A DNA stretch of 64,000 bases from Globodera rostochiensis (lineage: Eukaryota > Nematoda > Chromadorea > Rhabditida > Heteroderidae): NCBI GenBank assembly GCA_018350325.1, contig JAEVLN010000010.1, forward strand, positions 992,001-1,056,000, written 5' to 3'. Positions 21,892 to 34,612 of the stretch are shown one piece after another; position 1 is the first letter of the stretch; every line of letters begins with the position of its first letter. A program made the translations under genes and the position numbers. The notes beneath the pieces were generated by a model. That model searched no databases. It was not told the DNA's origin and saw only the letters and a program-made list of their open reading frames with translations.

Positions 21892-22870
21892 CAGGCCTGC
21901 TCACGGTTACCCGCGGTTAACGGTTATGGAATTTTAAAAGGTCGCGGTTACGGGCGGTTAACGGTTATGGAATTTTAAAGCACCGCGGTTACGGTCGGTT
22001 AACGGTTATGACCACTAAAACCGCGGTTAACCGTCGCATCCGTTGTTTTTTGAATTCTAGGATTGAGACGATTTGACTTCAAATTTCTTCGCTTTTATTC
22101 ACATTTCACCAAATCCCTCTATATGTCCGGTGGCTCACTGGTGAAACTCATAGACTTTTTTTATTTGGTCTAGGTTCTAGCCCCTTCAACTGAAATTATT
22201 TTATTTTTTATTTATATTTTAATATCCCTTCTTTTTAGTATTCTTTCAATTTTTTGCAAATTTTAGATATAAAAAGTAAAATTCTAAGTATTTACATAAA
22301 TAATTAGTGCATTTTAGAACTCCATCACCTAAAATTTGGACGATTTTTCCCAGCATAAGGCGTTAGATAATTCGATTTTTTTCACCTCGGCGGCGCCTAT
22401 CGGCACCGTCGAGCCCCCAATCCCATTCTTAAAAATATTTTAGGAAACTAATGCGCAAAAAACAGAAAATATTACTCTGTTCGGTCGCGCTTTGTTAGAT
22501 TTTAATCATGAAAGTGTTAGAAAAAGATTTAAAATTTTATTTATTGACAAAATCTGATAAAAATCACTTGTTAAGTTCAATACACATCAATTTTGATTTA
22601 ATTTTAAAAAGACGCCACATCACGATCGGAAAAATTAGCTTTGAGAAATCGATTTTTCGAAATTTGGAAAACTTTATTGATTTTTAAATAATGCGGTTAA
22701 CCGCGGATAACCGCGGGCGGTTAACGGTTATGAACTTTTGAGGACGGGCGGTTACGGGCGGTTAACGGTTATGAACTTTTGAGGACGGGCGGTTACGGGC
22801 GGTTAACGGTTACGGGTGTTTGAGCACGGGCGGTTACGGTTACGCAAATTGGTAACCGTGAGCACCCCTG
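21892..22870. mobile_element. hAT-like element, CAGG...TGCTCACGGTTAC ends, 979 bp
   Basis: Left end CAGGCCTGCTCACGGTTAC, right end the complement of CAGGGGTGCTCACGGTTAC, and the 8-bp duplication ATTAAATC on both sides (21884-21891 and 22871-22878). Subterminal arrays of 'gcggttaacggttatg' lie at both ends. Inside are a tRNA-like segment (about 22119-22190) and the GC hairpin (about 22385-22412). The left palindrome arm has no insertion at the matching site. Confidence 0.9.
22119..22190 (+). repeat. tRNA-like segment inside the 21892 element
   Basis: GGTGGCTCACTGGTGAAACTC and GGTTCTAGCCCC stand at A-box and B-box spacing. The sequence is not a complete tRNA. As in the 13962 element, a GC hairpin lies about 200 bases downstream. 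Confidence 0.45.
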
Positions 22871-22941
22871 ATTAAATCTGTCTTGAAAGAAAATAGTTTT
22901 GAACGCTGATGCGTTGGTTGTTTTCAAAAATTTACCGAAGG

Positions 22942-23335
22942 CTTGCTTTAGAGCTGCGAGTGCTTTAAGTTAACAAAATATTTGATTTTTCGAAGGCCCA
23001 AAGTTTCTTCAATTTTGCTTAAAAAAATCTAACATTTTGTTCTAATTGTACAATTTTTAATTAAGAAACTGTGCTAAAAAGCATCAGAAAAGGGAGAGAG
23101 CACTGAATCTGAATCTGAATCTGAAAAATAAAAATAACAATTTAAAAAATTCTCTAAAGTCACAAACTCGATAAGCTCGACTTTGAATGGTGCATAATTT
23201 ATAAAACCAATATACCTTCTGACATTATTAATCGCACCGGGGATCAAAGCTAAACTCGATTCGAAACCCGACCCGACATTTTTCTCGACCCGCTGCAACC
23301 TTGATTGGATCCACGTGAAAACGGGCCTCCGATGG
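22942..23335. other. Spacer, no gene seen
   Basis: AT-rich sequence between the palindrome and the 50-bp minisatellite, with a short 'gaatct' repeat near 23103. No supported coding region. Confidence 0.5.
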
Positions 23336-23815
23336 ACGACGAGAAATATACCGTAATCGATTAGGCAGAGGGATAGGGATACGACAGGAATATGTCGATT
23401 TGGCAGAGGGATTAGGAGACGACAGGAAGACGAGAAATATACCGTAATCGATTAGGCAGAGGGATAGGGATACGACAGGAAGACGAGAAATATACCGTAA
23501 TCGATTAGGCAGGGATACGACAGGAAGACAAGAAATATACCGTAATCGATTAGGCAGAGGGAGACGACAGGAAGATGAGAAATATACTGTAATCGATTTG
23601 GCAGAGGGATTGGGAGACGACAGGAAGACGAGAAATATACCGTAATCGATTAGGCAGAGGGATAGGGATACGACAGGAAGACGAGAAATATACCGTAATC
23701 GATTAGGCAGGGATACGACAGGAAGACGAAAATATACCGTAATCGATTAGGCAGGGATACGACAGGAAGACGAGAAATATACGTAATCGATTTGGCAGAG
23801 GGATAGGGAGGAAAT
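23336..23815. repeat. Minisatellite, about 50-bp units, block 1
   Basis: Units contain 'gacgagaaatataccgtaat' and 'cgattaggcagagggatagg' with length variants (some lack the second half). The same family recurs at 32315-32470, 33673-33738 and 34149-34612, on the far side of the 104-bp array. Confidence 0.92.
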
Positions 23816-24445
23816 CGGAAGAAAATTTCAACATTTTTTGGATGATTCGTCGAATTGATTTTTTGAATGATTCGTCAAATTAATTTATTTTTAATTGCCC
23901 CCAAATGATCTGATCAGCCATTTAACTCATTTTAAACGAATAAAGTGCTCAAATCCGTGCACTTTTAATTGTTTGAAATTAAATTGCTCCTTTCGCATCG
24001 ATTTTATTTGAGCTTATTTGTCAACTTAAAGAGAATAACCCCAAATCCATTAAAAATTCAAAAGATCGACCACAGAATGAAGTGCAAGTATGATCTCAGA
24101 AACCTTTGATCACAAAATTTATCCTCCCAACGGTGATCTCTGAAGCTCGCTCGACCCGCGAAGCCTGGCAATATTTAAATTCCCGCAACAATTGCCACTC
24201 ACCGCCACGCAATGGCACCTTTTCAACTGTATTTACTCGGACATTTGAGCAAAATAAAGACGGAGGGATGCACGGTAAATTATTTATTTTGCCATAAAAG
24301 ATTCTTTTAATGTGAATATTATTCCATGGTAAAAAGAACATAAATCCCAGGAGCAGTCATGTCCGAGTGGTTAAGGAGATTGACTCGAAATCAATTGGGC
24401 TTTGCCCGCGCAGGTTCGAATCCTGCTGACTGCGAACATATTTTA
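23811..24445. repeat. Segmental repeat with tRNA-Ser, copy 1
   Basis: About 630 bp shared with 34608-35291 and, in its last 320 bp, with 37212-37533. It contains the 'ctcggacatttgagcaaaataaag' stretch and ends just after the tRNA gene. Confidence 0.88.
24353..24434 (+). tRNA. tRNA-Ser (anticodon CGA), copy 1
   Basis: 82 nt. The acceptor stem GCAGTCA pairs with TGACTGC, followed by discriminator G. Anticodon arm ATTGA-CTCGAAA-TCAAT gives CGA. The long variable arm is typical of serine tRNAs. T arm GCAGG-TTCGAAT-CCTGC. No intron. A short T run follows within 25 bases. Confidence 0.95.
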
Positions 24446-25825
24446 TTTCGTGTTTTTTTCTACATTTTTTGATAATATATATACAAACTAGTGGAGTGAG
24501 GTACAACTCTTTCTGTGTGCTGCTAAAGCGCTGACGCGCTTGTAGAGCTTCGCTACCTAGATTGGGGTGCGTGGTGCAGTTTCGACACTGCTATTTACAC
24601 TGGTAGATTTTGATACTTTAAATAAAGTAAAGGCATGCCCTTCACGTTGTGTCGAAGCGACATAGCCCTATAAGTGCCTTTGTAAGACACACCTTCAGCT
24701 TGCGGAACCCTACATGTTGCGTCGCAGCGCCATATGCCTATAGTTGCGTCGTAAGAGCCCAACCTACGCTTGCGTCGCCCTATATGTTGCGTCGCAAGAT
24801 CATGCCTTCACATTGCGACGCAATGAATAGACCTGAAAGTTGCGTCGTAAGGGAATAACATACATGTTGCAACGCAAAACAATAACCCTACATGTTGCGT
24901 CGCAACATAACCTTTAAATCTACAAAATTTGCGTCAACACATAACCATACACGTTGCTCAAAACGGCATACTCTTACATGTAGCCTCGTAAAGATAATAT
25001 TGAAGAATAAACAAATTTTAAAATTTTAATATTTAACTCGCTTTAAAAATAAACAATTATAAAAAAATAGTATAAGAACTGTTAAACATTGTTAGATATT
25101 GATACTTTAAATAAAGTAAGGGCATCATGCCTTTCACGTTGTGTCGAAGCGACATGCCCTATACGTTGCGTCGTAAGGACACAACCGTCAGCTTGCGTCG
25201 CACCGACATAACCCTACAGGTTGCATCGTAATGACATAACCATTACGTTGGCTCGCAGCGCCATATTGCTCGAAACAGCATATTCTTACACGTTGCCTCG
25301 TAAAGATAATATTGAAGAATATACAAATTTTAAAAATTTTAATTTTTATCTCGCTTCAAAAATAAACAATTATAAAAAAAATAATATTAGAACTGTTAGA
25401 AATTGGTAGATATTGATACTTTAAATAAAGTAAGGGCATCATGCCCTTCACGTTGTGTCGAAGCGACATGTCCTATTGCGTCGTAAGGACACAACCTTCA
25501 GCTTGCGTCGCACCGACATAACCTTACAGGTTGCATTGTAATGACATAACATTACGTTGTATCGCAGTGCCATATGCCTATAGTTGCGTCGTAAGGGCCC
25601 AACCTACCCTTGCGTCGCAAGAGGCATAGCCCTATATGTTGCGTCGTAAGATCATGCCTTCACATTGCGACGCAATGAATAGACCTGCAAGTTGCGTCAT
25701 AAGGGAATCACATACACGTCGCATTGCAGAACAATAACCCTACATGTTGCGCCGCAACATAAGCTTTAACTCAACAAATTTTATCTCAACACTTAACCTT
25801 ACACGTGCTCGCAACGGCATAACCC
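24435..25825. repeat. Dispersed GTTGCGTCGYAA repeats, no gene seen
   Basis: From about 24600 the sequence is built of diverged words such as 'acgttgtgtcgaagcgacat' and 'gttgcgtcgtaaggacac'. A longer period starts with 'gatactttaaataaagta' at about 24610, 25098 and 25414. Short open frames here follow the repeat and have no coding support. Confidence 0.75.
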
Positions 25826-28800
25826 ATCGCAATTATCCGAAAAATTTTTATGTTCAATTATAATTTATTTTATAAAAAAGCATTTATTTGAATTGTTCAA
25901 TTTGCCANAATTTTTCATAATATTAGGGAATCGCAATTATCCGAAAAATTTTTATGTTCAATTATAATTTATTTTATAAAAAAGCATTTATTTGAATTGT
26001 TCAATTTGCCANAATTTTTCATAATATTAGGGAATCGCAATTATCCGAAAAATTTTTATGTTCAATTATAATTTATTTTATAAAAAAGCATTTATTTGAA
26101 TTGTTCAATTTGCCANAATTTTTCATAATATTAGGGAATCGCAATTATCCGAAAAATTTTTATGTTCAATTATAATTTATTTTATAAAAAAGCATTTATT
26201 TGAATTGTTCAATTTGCCANAATTTTTCATAATATTAGGGAATCGCAATTATCCGAAAAATTTTTATGTTCAATTATAATTTATTTTATAAAAAAGCATT
26301 TATTTGAATTGTTCAATTTGCCANAATTTTTCATAATATTAGGGAATCGCAATTATCCGAAAAATTTTTATGTTCAATTATAATTTATTTTATAAAAAAG
26401 CATTTATTTGAATTGTTCAATTTGCCANAATTTTTCATAATATTAGGGAATCGCAATTATCCGAAAAATTTTTATGTTCAATTATAATTTATTTTATAAA
26501 AAAGCATTTATTTGAATTGTTCAATTTGCCANAATTTTTCATAATATTAGGGAATCGCAATTATCCGAAAAATTTTTATGTTCAATTATAATTTATTTTA
26601 TAAAAAAGCATTTATTTGAATTGTTCAATTTGCCANAATTTTTCATAATATTAGGGAATCGCAATTATCCGAAAAATTTTTATGTTCAATTATAATTTAT
26701 TTTATAAAAAAGCATTTATTTGAATTGTTCAATTTGCCANAATTTTTCATAATATTAGGGAATCGCAATTATCCGAAAAATTTTTATGTTCAATTATAAT
26801 TTATTTTATAAAAAAGCATTTATTTGAATTGTTCAATTTGCCANAATTTTTCATAATATTAGGGAATCGCAATTATCCGAAAAATTTTTATGTTCAATTA
26901 TAATTTATTTTATAAAAAAGCATTTATTTGAATTGTTCAATTTGCCANAATTTTTCATAATATTAGGGAATCGCAATTATCCGAAAAATTTTTATGTTCA
27001 ATTATAATTTATTTTATAAAAAAGCATTTATTTGAATTGTTCAATTTGCCANAATTTTTCATAATATTAGGGAATCGCAATTATCCGAAAAATTTTTATG
27101 TTCAATTATAATTTATTTTATAAAAAAGCATTTATTTGAATTGTTCAATTTGCCANAATTTTTCATAATATTAGGGAATCGCAATTATCCGAAAAATTTT
27201 TATGTTCAATTATAATTTATTTTATAAAAAAGCATTTATTTGAATTGTTCAATTTGCCANAATTTTTCATAATATTAGGGAATCGCAATTATCCGAAAAA
27301 TTTTTATGTTCAATTATAATTTATTTTATAAAAAAGCATTTATTTGAATTGTTCAATTTGCCANAATTTTTCATAATATTAGGGAATCGCAATTATCCGA
27401 AAAATTTTTATGTTCAATTATAATTTATTTTATAAAAAAGCATTTATTTGAATTGTTCAATTTGCCANAATTTTTCATAATATTAGGGAATCGCAATTAT
27501 CCGAAAAATTTTTATGTTCAATTATAATTTATTTTATAAAAAAGCATTTATTTGAATTGTTCAATTTGCCANAATTTTTCATAATATTAGGGAATCGCAA
27601 TTATCCGAAAAATTTTTATGTTCAATTATAATTTATTTTATAAAAAAGCATTTATTTGAATTGTTCAATTTGCCANAATTTTTCATAATATTAGGGAATC
27701 GCAATTATCCGAAAAATTTTTATGTTCAATTATAATTTATTTTATAAAAAAGCATTTATTTGAATTGTTCAATTTGCCANAATTTTTCATAATATTAGGG
27801 AATCGCAATTATCCGAAAAATTTTTATGTTCAATTATAATTTATTTTATAAAAAAGCATTTATTTGAATTGTTCAATTTGCCANAATTTTTCATAATATT
27901 AGGGAATCGCAATTATCCGAAAAATTTTTATGTTCAATTATAATTTATTTTATAAAAAAGCATTTATTTGAATTGTTCAATTTGCCANAATTTTTCATAA
28001 TATTAGGGAATCGCAATTATCCGAAAAATTTTTATGTTCAATTATAATTTATTTTATAAAAAAGCATTTATTTGAATTGTTCAATTTGCCANAATTTTTC
28101 ATAATATTAGGGAATCGCAATTATCCGAAAAATTTTTATGTTCAATTATAATTTATTTTATAAAAAAGCATTTATTTGAATTGTTCAATTTGCCANAATT
28201 TTTCATAATATTAGGGAATCGCAATTATCCGAAAAATTTTTATGTTCAATTATAATTTATTTTATAAAAAAGCATTTATTTGAATTGTTCAATTTGCCAN
28301 AATTTTTCATAATATTAGGGAATCGCAATTATCCGAAAAATTTTTATGTTCAATTATAATTTATTTTATAAAAAAGCATTTATTTGAATTGTTCAATTTG
28401 CCANAATTTTTCATAATATTAGGGAATCGCAATTATCCGAAAAATTTTTATGTTCAATTATAATTTATTTTATAAAAAAGCATTTATTTGAATTGTTCAA
28501 TTTGCCANAATTTTTCATAATATTAGGGAATCGCAATTATCCGAAAAATTTTTATGTTCAATTATAATTTATTTTATAAAAAAGCATTTATTTGAATTGT
28601 TCAATTTGCCANAATTTTTCATAATATTAGGGAATCGCAATTATCCGAAAAATTTTTATGTTCAATTATAATTTATTTTATAAAAAAGCATTTATTTGAA
28701 TTGTTCAATTTGCCANAATTTTTCATAATATTAGGGAATCGCAATTATCCGAAAAATTTTTATGTTCAATTATAATTTATTTTATAAAAAAGCATTTATT

Positions 28801-31800
28801 TGAATTGTTCAATTTGCCANAATTTTTCATAATATTAGGGAATCGCAATTATCCGAAAAATTTTTATGTTCAATTATAATTTATTTTATAAAAAAGCATT
28901 TATTTGAATTGTTCAATTTGCCANAATTTTTCATAATATTAGGGAATCGCAATTATCCGAAAAATTTTTATGTTCAATTATAATTTATTTTATAAAAAAG
29001 CATTTATTTGAATTGTTCAATTTGCCANAATTTTTCATAATATTAGGGAATCGCAATTATCCGAAAAATTTTTATGTTCAATTATAATTTATTTTATAAA
29101 AAAGCATTTATTTGAATTGTTCAATTTGCCANAATTTTTCATAATATTAGGGAATCGCAATTATCCGAAAAATTTTTATGTTCAATTATAATTTATTTTA
29201 TAAAAAAGCATTTATTTGAATTGTTCAATTTGCCANAATTTTTCATAATATTAGGGAATCGCAATTATCCGAAAAATTTTTATGTTCAATTATAATTTAT
29301 TTTATAAAAAAGCATTTATTTGAATTGTTCAATTTGCCANAATTTTTCATAATATTAGGGAATCGCAATTATCCGAAAAATTTTTATGTTCAATTATAAT
29401 TTATTTTATAAAAAAGCATTTATTTGAATTGTTCAATTTGCCANAATTTTTCATAATATTAGGGAATCGCAATTATCCGAAAAATTTTTATGTTCAATTA
29501 TAATTTATTTTATAAAAAAGCATTTATTTGAATTGTTCAATTTGCCANAATTTTTCATAATATTAGGGAATCGCAATTATCCGAAAAATTTTTATGTTCA
29601 ATTATAATTTATTTTATAAAAAAGCATTTATTTGAATTGTTCAATTTGCCANAATTTTTCATAATATTAGGGAATCGCAATTATCCGAAAAATTTTTATG
29701 TTCAATTATAATTTATTTTATAAAAAAGCATTTATTTGAATTGTTCAATTTGCCANAATTTTTCATAATATTAGGGAATCGCAATTATCCGAAAAATTTT
29801 TATGTTCAATTATAATTTATTTTATAAAAAAGCATTTATTTGAATTGTTCAATTTGCCANAATTTTTCATAATATTAGGGAATCGCAATTATCCGAAAAA
29901 TTTTTATGTTCAATTATAATTTATTTTATAAAAAAGCATTTATTTGAATTGTTCAATTTGCCANAATTTTTCATAATATTAGGGAATCGCAATTATCCGA
30001 AAAATTTTTATGTTCAATTATAATTTATTTTATAAAAAAGCATTTATTTGAATTGTTCAATTTGCCANAATTTTTCATAATATTAGGGAATCGCAATTAT
30101 CCGAAAAATTTTTATGTTCAATTATAATTTATTTTATAAAAAAGCATTTATTTGAATTGTTCAATTTGCCANAATTTTTCATAATATTAGGGAATCGCAA
30201 TTATCCGAAAAATTTTTATGTTCAATTATAATTTATTTTATAAAAAAGCATTTATTTGAATTGTTCAATTTGCCANAATTTTTCATAATATTAGGGAATC
30301 GCAATTATCCGAAAAATTTTTATGTTCAATTATAATTTATTTTATAAAAAAGCATTTATTTGAATTGTTCAATTTGCCANAATTTTTCATAATATTAGGG
30401 AATCGCAATTATCCGAAAAATTTTTATGTTCAATTATAATTTATTTTATAAAAAAGCATTTATTTGAATTGTTCAATTTGCCANAATTTTTCATAATATT
30501 AGGGAATCGCAATTATCCGAAAAATTTTTATGTTCAATTATAATTTATTTTATAAAAAAGCATTTATTTGAATTGTTCAATTTGCCANAATTTTTCATAA
30601 TATTAGGGAATCGCAATTATCCGAAAAATTTTTATGTTCAATTATAATTTATTTTATAAAAAAGCATTTATTTGAATTGTTCAATTTGCCANAATTTTTC
30701 ATAATATTAGGGAATCGCAATTATCCGAAAAATTTTTATGTTCAATTATAATTTATTTTATAAAAAAGCATTTATTTGAATTGTTCAATTTGCCANAATT
30801 TTTCATAATATTAGGGAATCGCAATTATCCGAAAAATTTTTATGTTCAATTATAATTTATTTTATAAAAAAGCATTTATTTGAATTGTTCAATTTGCCAN
30901 AATTTTTCATAATATTAGGGAATCGCAATTATCCGAAAAATTTTTATGTTCAATTATAATTTATTTTATAAAAAAGCATTTATTTGAATTGTTCAATTTG
31001 CCANAATTTTTCATAATATTAGGGAATCGCAATTATCCGAAAAATTTTTATGTTCAATTATAATTTATTTTATAAAAAAGCATTTATTTGAATTGTTCAA
31101 TTTGCCANAATTTTTCATAATATTAGGGAATCGCAATTATCCGAAAAATTTTTATGTTCAATTATAATTTATTTTATAAAAAAGCATTTATTTGAATTGT
31201 TCAATTTGCCANAATTTTTCATAATATTAGGGAATCGCAATTATCCGAAAAATTTTTATGTTCAATTATAATTTATTTTATAAAAAAGCATTTATTTGAA
31301 TTGTTCAATTTGCCANAATTTTTCATAATATTAGGGAATCGCAATTATCCGAAAAATTTTTATGTTCAATTATAATTTATTTTATAAAAAAGCATTTATT
31401 TGAATTGTTCAATTTGCCANAATTTTTCATAATATTAGGGAATCGCAATTATCCGAAAAATTTTTATGTTCAATTATAATTTATTTTATAAAAAAGCATT
31501 TATTTGAATTGTTCAATTTGCCANAATTTTTCATAATATTAGGGAATCGCAATTATCCGAAAAATTTTTATGTTCAATTATAATTTATTTTATAAAAAAG
31601 CATTTATTTGAATTGTTCAATTTGCCANAATTTTTCATAATATTAGGGAATCGCAATTATCCGAAAAATTTTTATGTTCAATTATAATTTATTTTATAAA
31701 AAAGCATTTATTTGAATTGTTCAATTTGCCANAATTTTTCATAATATTAGGGAATCGCAATTATCCGAAAAATTTTTATGTTCAATTATAATTTATTTTA

Positions 31801-32273
31801 TAAAAAAGCATTTATTTGAATTGTTCAATTTGCCANAATTTTTCATAATATTAGGGAATCGCAATTATCCGAAAAATTTTTATGTTCAATTATAATTTAT
31901 TTTATAAAAAAGCATTTATTTGAATTGTTCAATTTGCCANAATTTTTCATAATATTAGGGAATCGCAATTATCCGAAAAATTTTTATGTTCAATTATAAT
32001 TTATTTTATAAAAAAGCATTTATTTGAATTGTTCAATTTGCCANAATTTTTCATAATATTAGGGAATCGCAATTATCCGAAAAATTTTTATGTTCAATTA
32101 TAATTTATTTTATAAAAAAGCATTTATTTGAATTGTTCAATTTGCCANAATTTTTCATAATATTAGGGAATCGCAATTATCCGAAAAATTTTTATGTTCA
32201 ATTATAATTTATTTTATAAAAAAGCATTTATTTGAATTGTTCAATTTGCCANAATTTTTCATAATATTAGGGA
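25826..32273. repeat. 62 identical 104-bp units, each with one N
   Basis: The unit runs from 'atcgcaattatccg' to 'cataatattaggga'. The ambiguous base occurs in every unit at the same place, from 25908 to 32252 at steps of exactly 104, and I saw no other variation. A natural satellite of this length would carry substitutions and would not share one ambiguous base call. The array is directly followed by 41 N at 32274-32314. It is most likely made by gap filling or consensus looping. Confidence 0.95.
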
Positions 32274-32314
32274 NNNNNNNNNNNNNNNNNNNNNNNNNNN
32301 NNNNNNNNNNNNNN
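32274..32314. other. Assembly gap, 41 N
   Basis: A run of N between the 104-bp array and minisatellite block 2. Confidence 0.99.
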
Positions 32315-32470
32315 CAGAGGGATAGGAAGACGACAGGAAGACGAGAAATATACAGTAATCGATTAGGCAGAGGGATAGGAAGACGACAGGAAGACGAGAA
32401 ATATACAGTAATCGATTAGGCAGATGGATAGGGATACGACAGGAAGATGTCGATTTGGCAGAGGGATTGG
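32315..32470. repeat. Minisatellite, about 50-bp units, block 2
   Basis: Same family as 23336-23815, interrupted at 32474 by a hAT-like element and continuing at 33673. Confidence 0.9.
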
Positions 32471-32473
32471 GAG

Positions 32474-33672
32474 CAGGGTTGCAACGGATTGGGAAAAAAG
32501 TCGGATACGGATTTCGGACCGGATTGTTCTTGAGAAAAAAGTCGGATACGGATTTCGGATCGGATAACCCAAAATTTGTCGGATCGGATTTCGGATATCG
32601 GATTTGAAAAAACACCGGATTTCGGATATCGGATAACGGATTTCGGATGAAAAAATTTTTTAGTGGAAAAAACTGAAATTTTGGTGTTTTTTTAGAAGAT
32701 TTCCGGGAAATGATAATTTATTCAATGTAACACTCAAGTTCAATAAGAAAAATCGCAAATGGGCAAATTATGGTGAAGAAAAAGTTTAACTTCCCATCCA
32801 GGGCCGTAACCAGAAAAATTTTTAGAGGGGGGGGGGGGCAAGCCAAAAAAAAGTCGATCCTTAGAATTTTTGTTGAAGTTTAATAAAAATTTTGTCGATT
32901 TTTATTTTTCAAAAATACAAATTTTTTTTGCGAATTCTGCTTGCGGGGTGGGGGAGGGGTCGGCGGTGCCGATAGGCGCCGCCGAGAAAATTTTGAATTT
33001 TTAATGTGAATTTGTTAAGAAAATTGGTCAAAAAAATGTAAAAGTTTATTTATAAAAATACCAAATAAAAAAATTTTAGGGAAAATTTCGATCTTTTGGG
33101 TGGATTTTTGGTAATAGAAAAAGTCCCTTTTTAGGGGGTACATTTTGTTTTATTGCTTTTTTCTTGCGAAATTTTGGGGAAAAATATTGAATTTCTTCAA
33201 GAAATTTCTAAAAAATGCTTAAAAATTGCATTTTTCTCAAGAAAATTGCTTAAAATATTGATTTATTACGGAAAAATCGCGAATATTGATTTATTCTCAA
33301 AAAGCCAAAATATTGATTTATATTAACTAAAAACCCGCTCTAATTTTAAAATTCAAAATGAATGCTATTTCCGGGCTTCTCTCATGATTCCCTATTCGCA
33401 AAAAAAAACATGTTAAAACTTGAAATCTCGACCCTATTGATAAGCCCTTCGGTATGCTATTATATTTTACTCGTTGGTTCATTTTTTTGTGTTCAATCAT
33501 ATCGGACAATTATCCGGATTTCGGATCGGATTTGCCAAAATTTGTCGGATCGGATTTCGGATATCGGATTGGCGCCCAAAATTTGTCGGATCAGATTTCG
33601 GATATCGGATTGAGAAAAACACCGGATTTCGGATAACGGATAACGGATTTCGGATGATCCGTTGCAACCCTG
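32474..33672. mobile_element. hAT-like element, CAGGGTTGCAACGGAT ends, 1199 bp
   Basis: Termini CAGGGTTGCAACGGAT and ATCCGTTGCAACCCTG, with the 8-bp duplication ATTGGGAG on both sides (32466-32473 and 33673-33680). Subterminal arrays of 'cggatttcggatatcggat' lie at both ends. The GC hairpin is at about 32948-32980. The middle is a decayed AT-rich repeat related to 7676-8010. No transposase is encoded. Confidence 0.9.
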
Positions 33673-33742
33673 ATTGGGAGACGACAGGAAGACAAGAAAT
33701 CTACCGTAATCGATTAGGCAGAGGGATAGGGATACGGTAAAT

Positions 33743-34141
33743 ACCCAACTCGCTACCTGCCAACTCGCTACTCCCCAACTCGCTACTTTTTTTCAAGCTT
33801 TTTTGCTCATAACTTTTTTCAAAGTCAACCAAATCAAAGATTTTTGATATCATTCGAAAGCTTACAATTAGTAGAAGCTATCAAAAGCAAAAGCTAAGCG
33901 ATTGGACAATTTTCAAAAAAGTTACGGCTAAAGAAATCAAATTTTAAGCTTTATTGGTCATAACTTTTTTGAAAATTGTCCAATCGCTTAGCTTTTGCTT
34001 TGATAGCTTCTACTAATTGTAAGCTTTCGAATGATATCAAAAATCTTTGATTTGGTTGACTTTGAAAAAAGTTATGAGCAAAAAAGCTTGAAAAAAAGTA
34101 GCGAGTTGGGGAGTAGCGAGTTGGCAGGTAGCGAGTTGGGT
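33743..34141. mobile_element. Near-perfect foldback, about 187-bp arms
   Basis: The left arm starts ACCCAACTCGCTACCTGCCA and carries three 'caactcgctac' words; the right arm is its complement and ends GTAGCGAGTTGGGT. The loop is about 25 bp. It is inserted in the 50-bp minisatellite. Near-identity of the arms implies recent formation. Confidence 0.9.
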
Positions 34142-34148
34142 GTGATCC

Positions 34149-34612
34149 TAGGGATACGACAGGAAGACGAGAAATATACCGTAATCGATTAGGCAGGGAT
34201 ACGACAGGACGAGAAATATACCGTAATCGATTAGGCAGAGGGATAGGGAGACGACAGGAAGATGAGAAATATACCGTAATCGATTTGGCAGAGGGATTGG
34301 GATACGACAGGAAGACGAGAAATATACCGTAATCGATTAGGCAGGGATACGACAGGACGAGAAATATACCGTAATCGATTAGGCAGAGGGATAGGGAGAC
34401 GACAGGAAGATGAGAAATATACCGTAATCGATTAGGCAGAGGGATAGGGAGACGACATGAAGAAGAGAAATATACCGTAATCGATTAGGCAGAGGGATTG
34501 GGAGACGACAGGAAGACGAGAAATATACCGTAATCGATTTGGCAGAGGGATAGGGAGACGACAGGAAGACGAGAAATATACCGTAATCGATTGGCAGAGG
34601 GATAGGGAGGAA
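34149..34612. repeat. Minisatellite, about 50-bp units, block 3
   Basis: Continuation of the 'gacgagaaatataccgtaat' family after the foldback. It ends at the same junction with the tRNA-bearing segment as block 1. Confidence 0.92.

Larger units (their letters stand above)
18826..22941. repeat. Large palindrome carrying two head-to-head HTH genes
   Basis: The left arm (about 18826-20330) and right arm (about 20440-22941) are inverted copies. Each arm holds a downstream flank, one complete HTH gene and its upstream block. The centre is the short space between the two promoters. The right arm is longer because a 979-bp element inserted at 21892-22870. Confidence 0.85.

Noticed and set aside
23074..23298. 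A 74-codon minus-strand frame near the palindrome edge.
   Set aside because: It starts in a 'gaatct' repeat and lacks recognisable sequence, splice context or conservation.
25826..32273. A CRISPR-like or functional satellite array.
   Set aside because: There are no spacers, the units are all identical including an N, and the array touches a gap.
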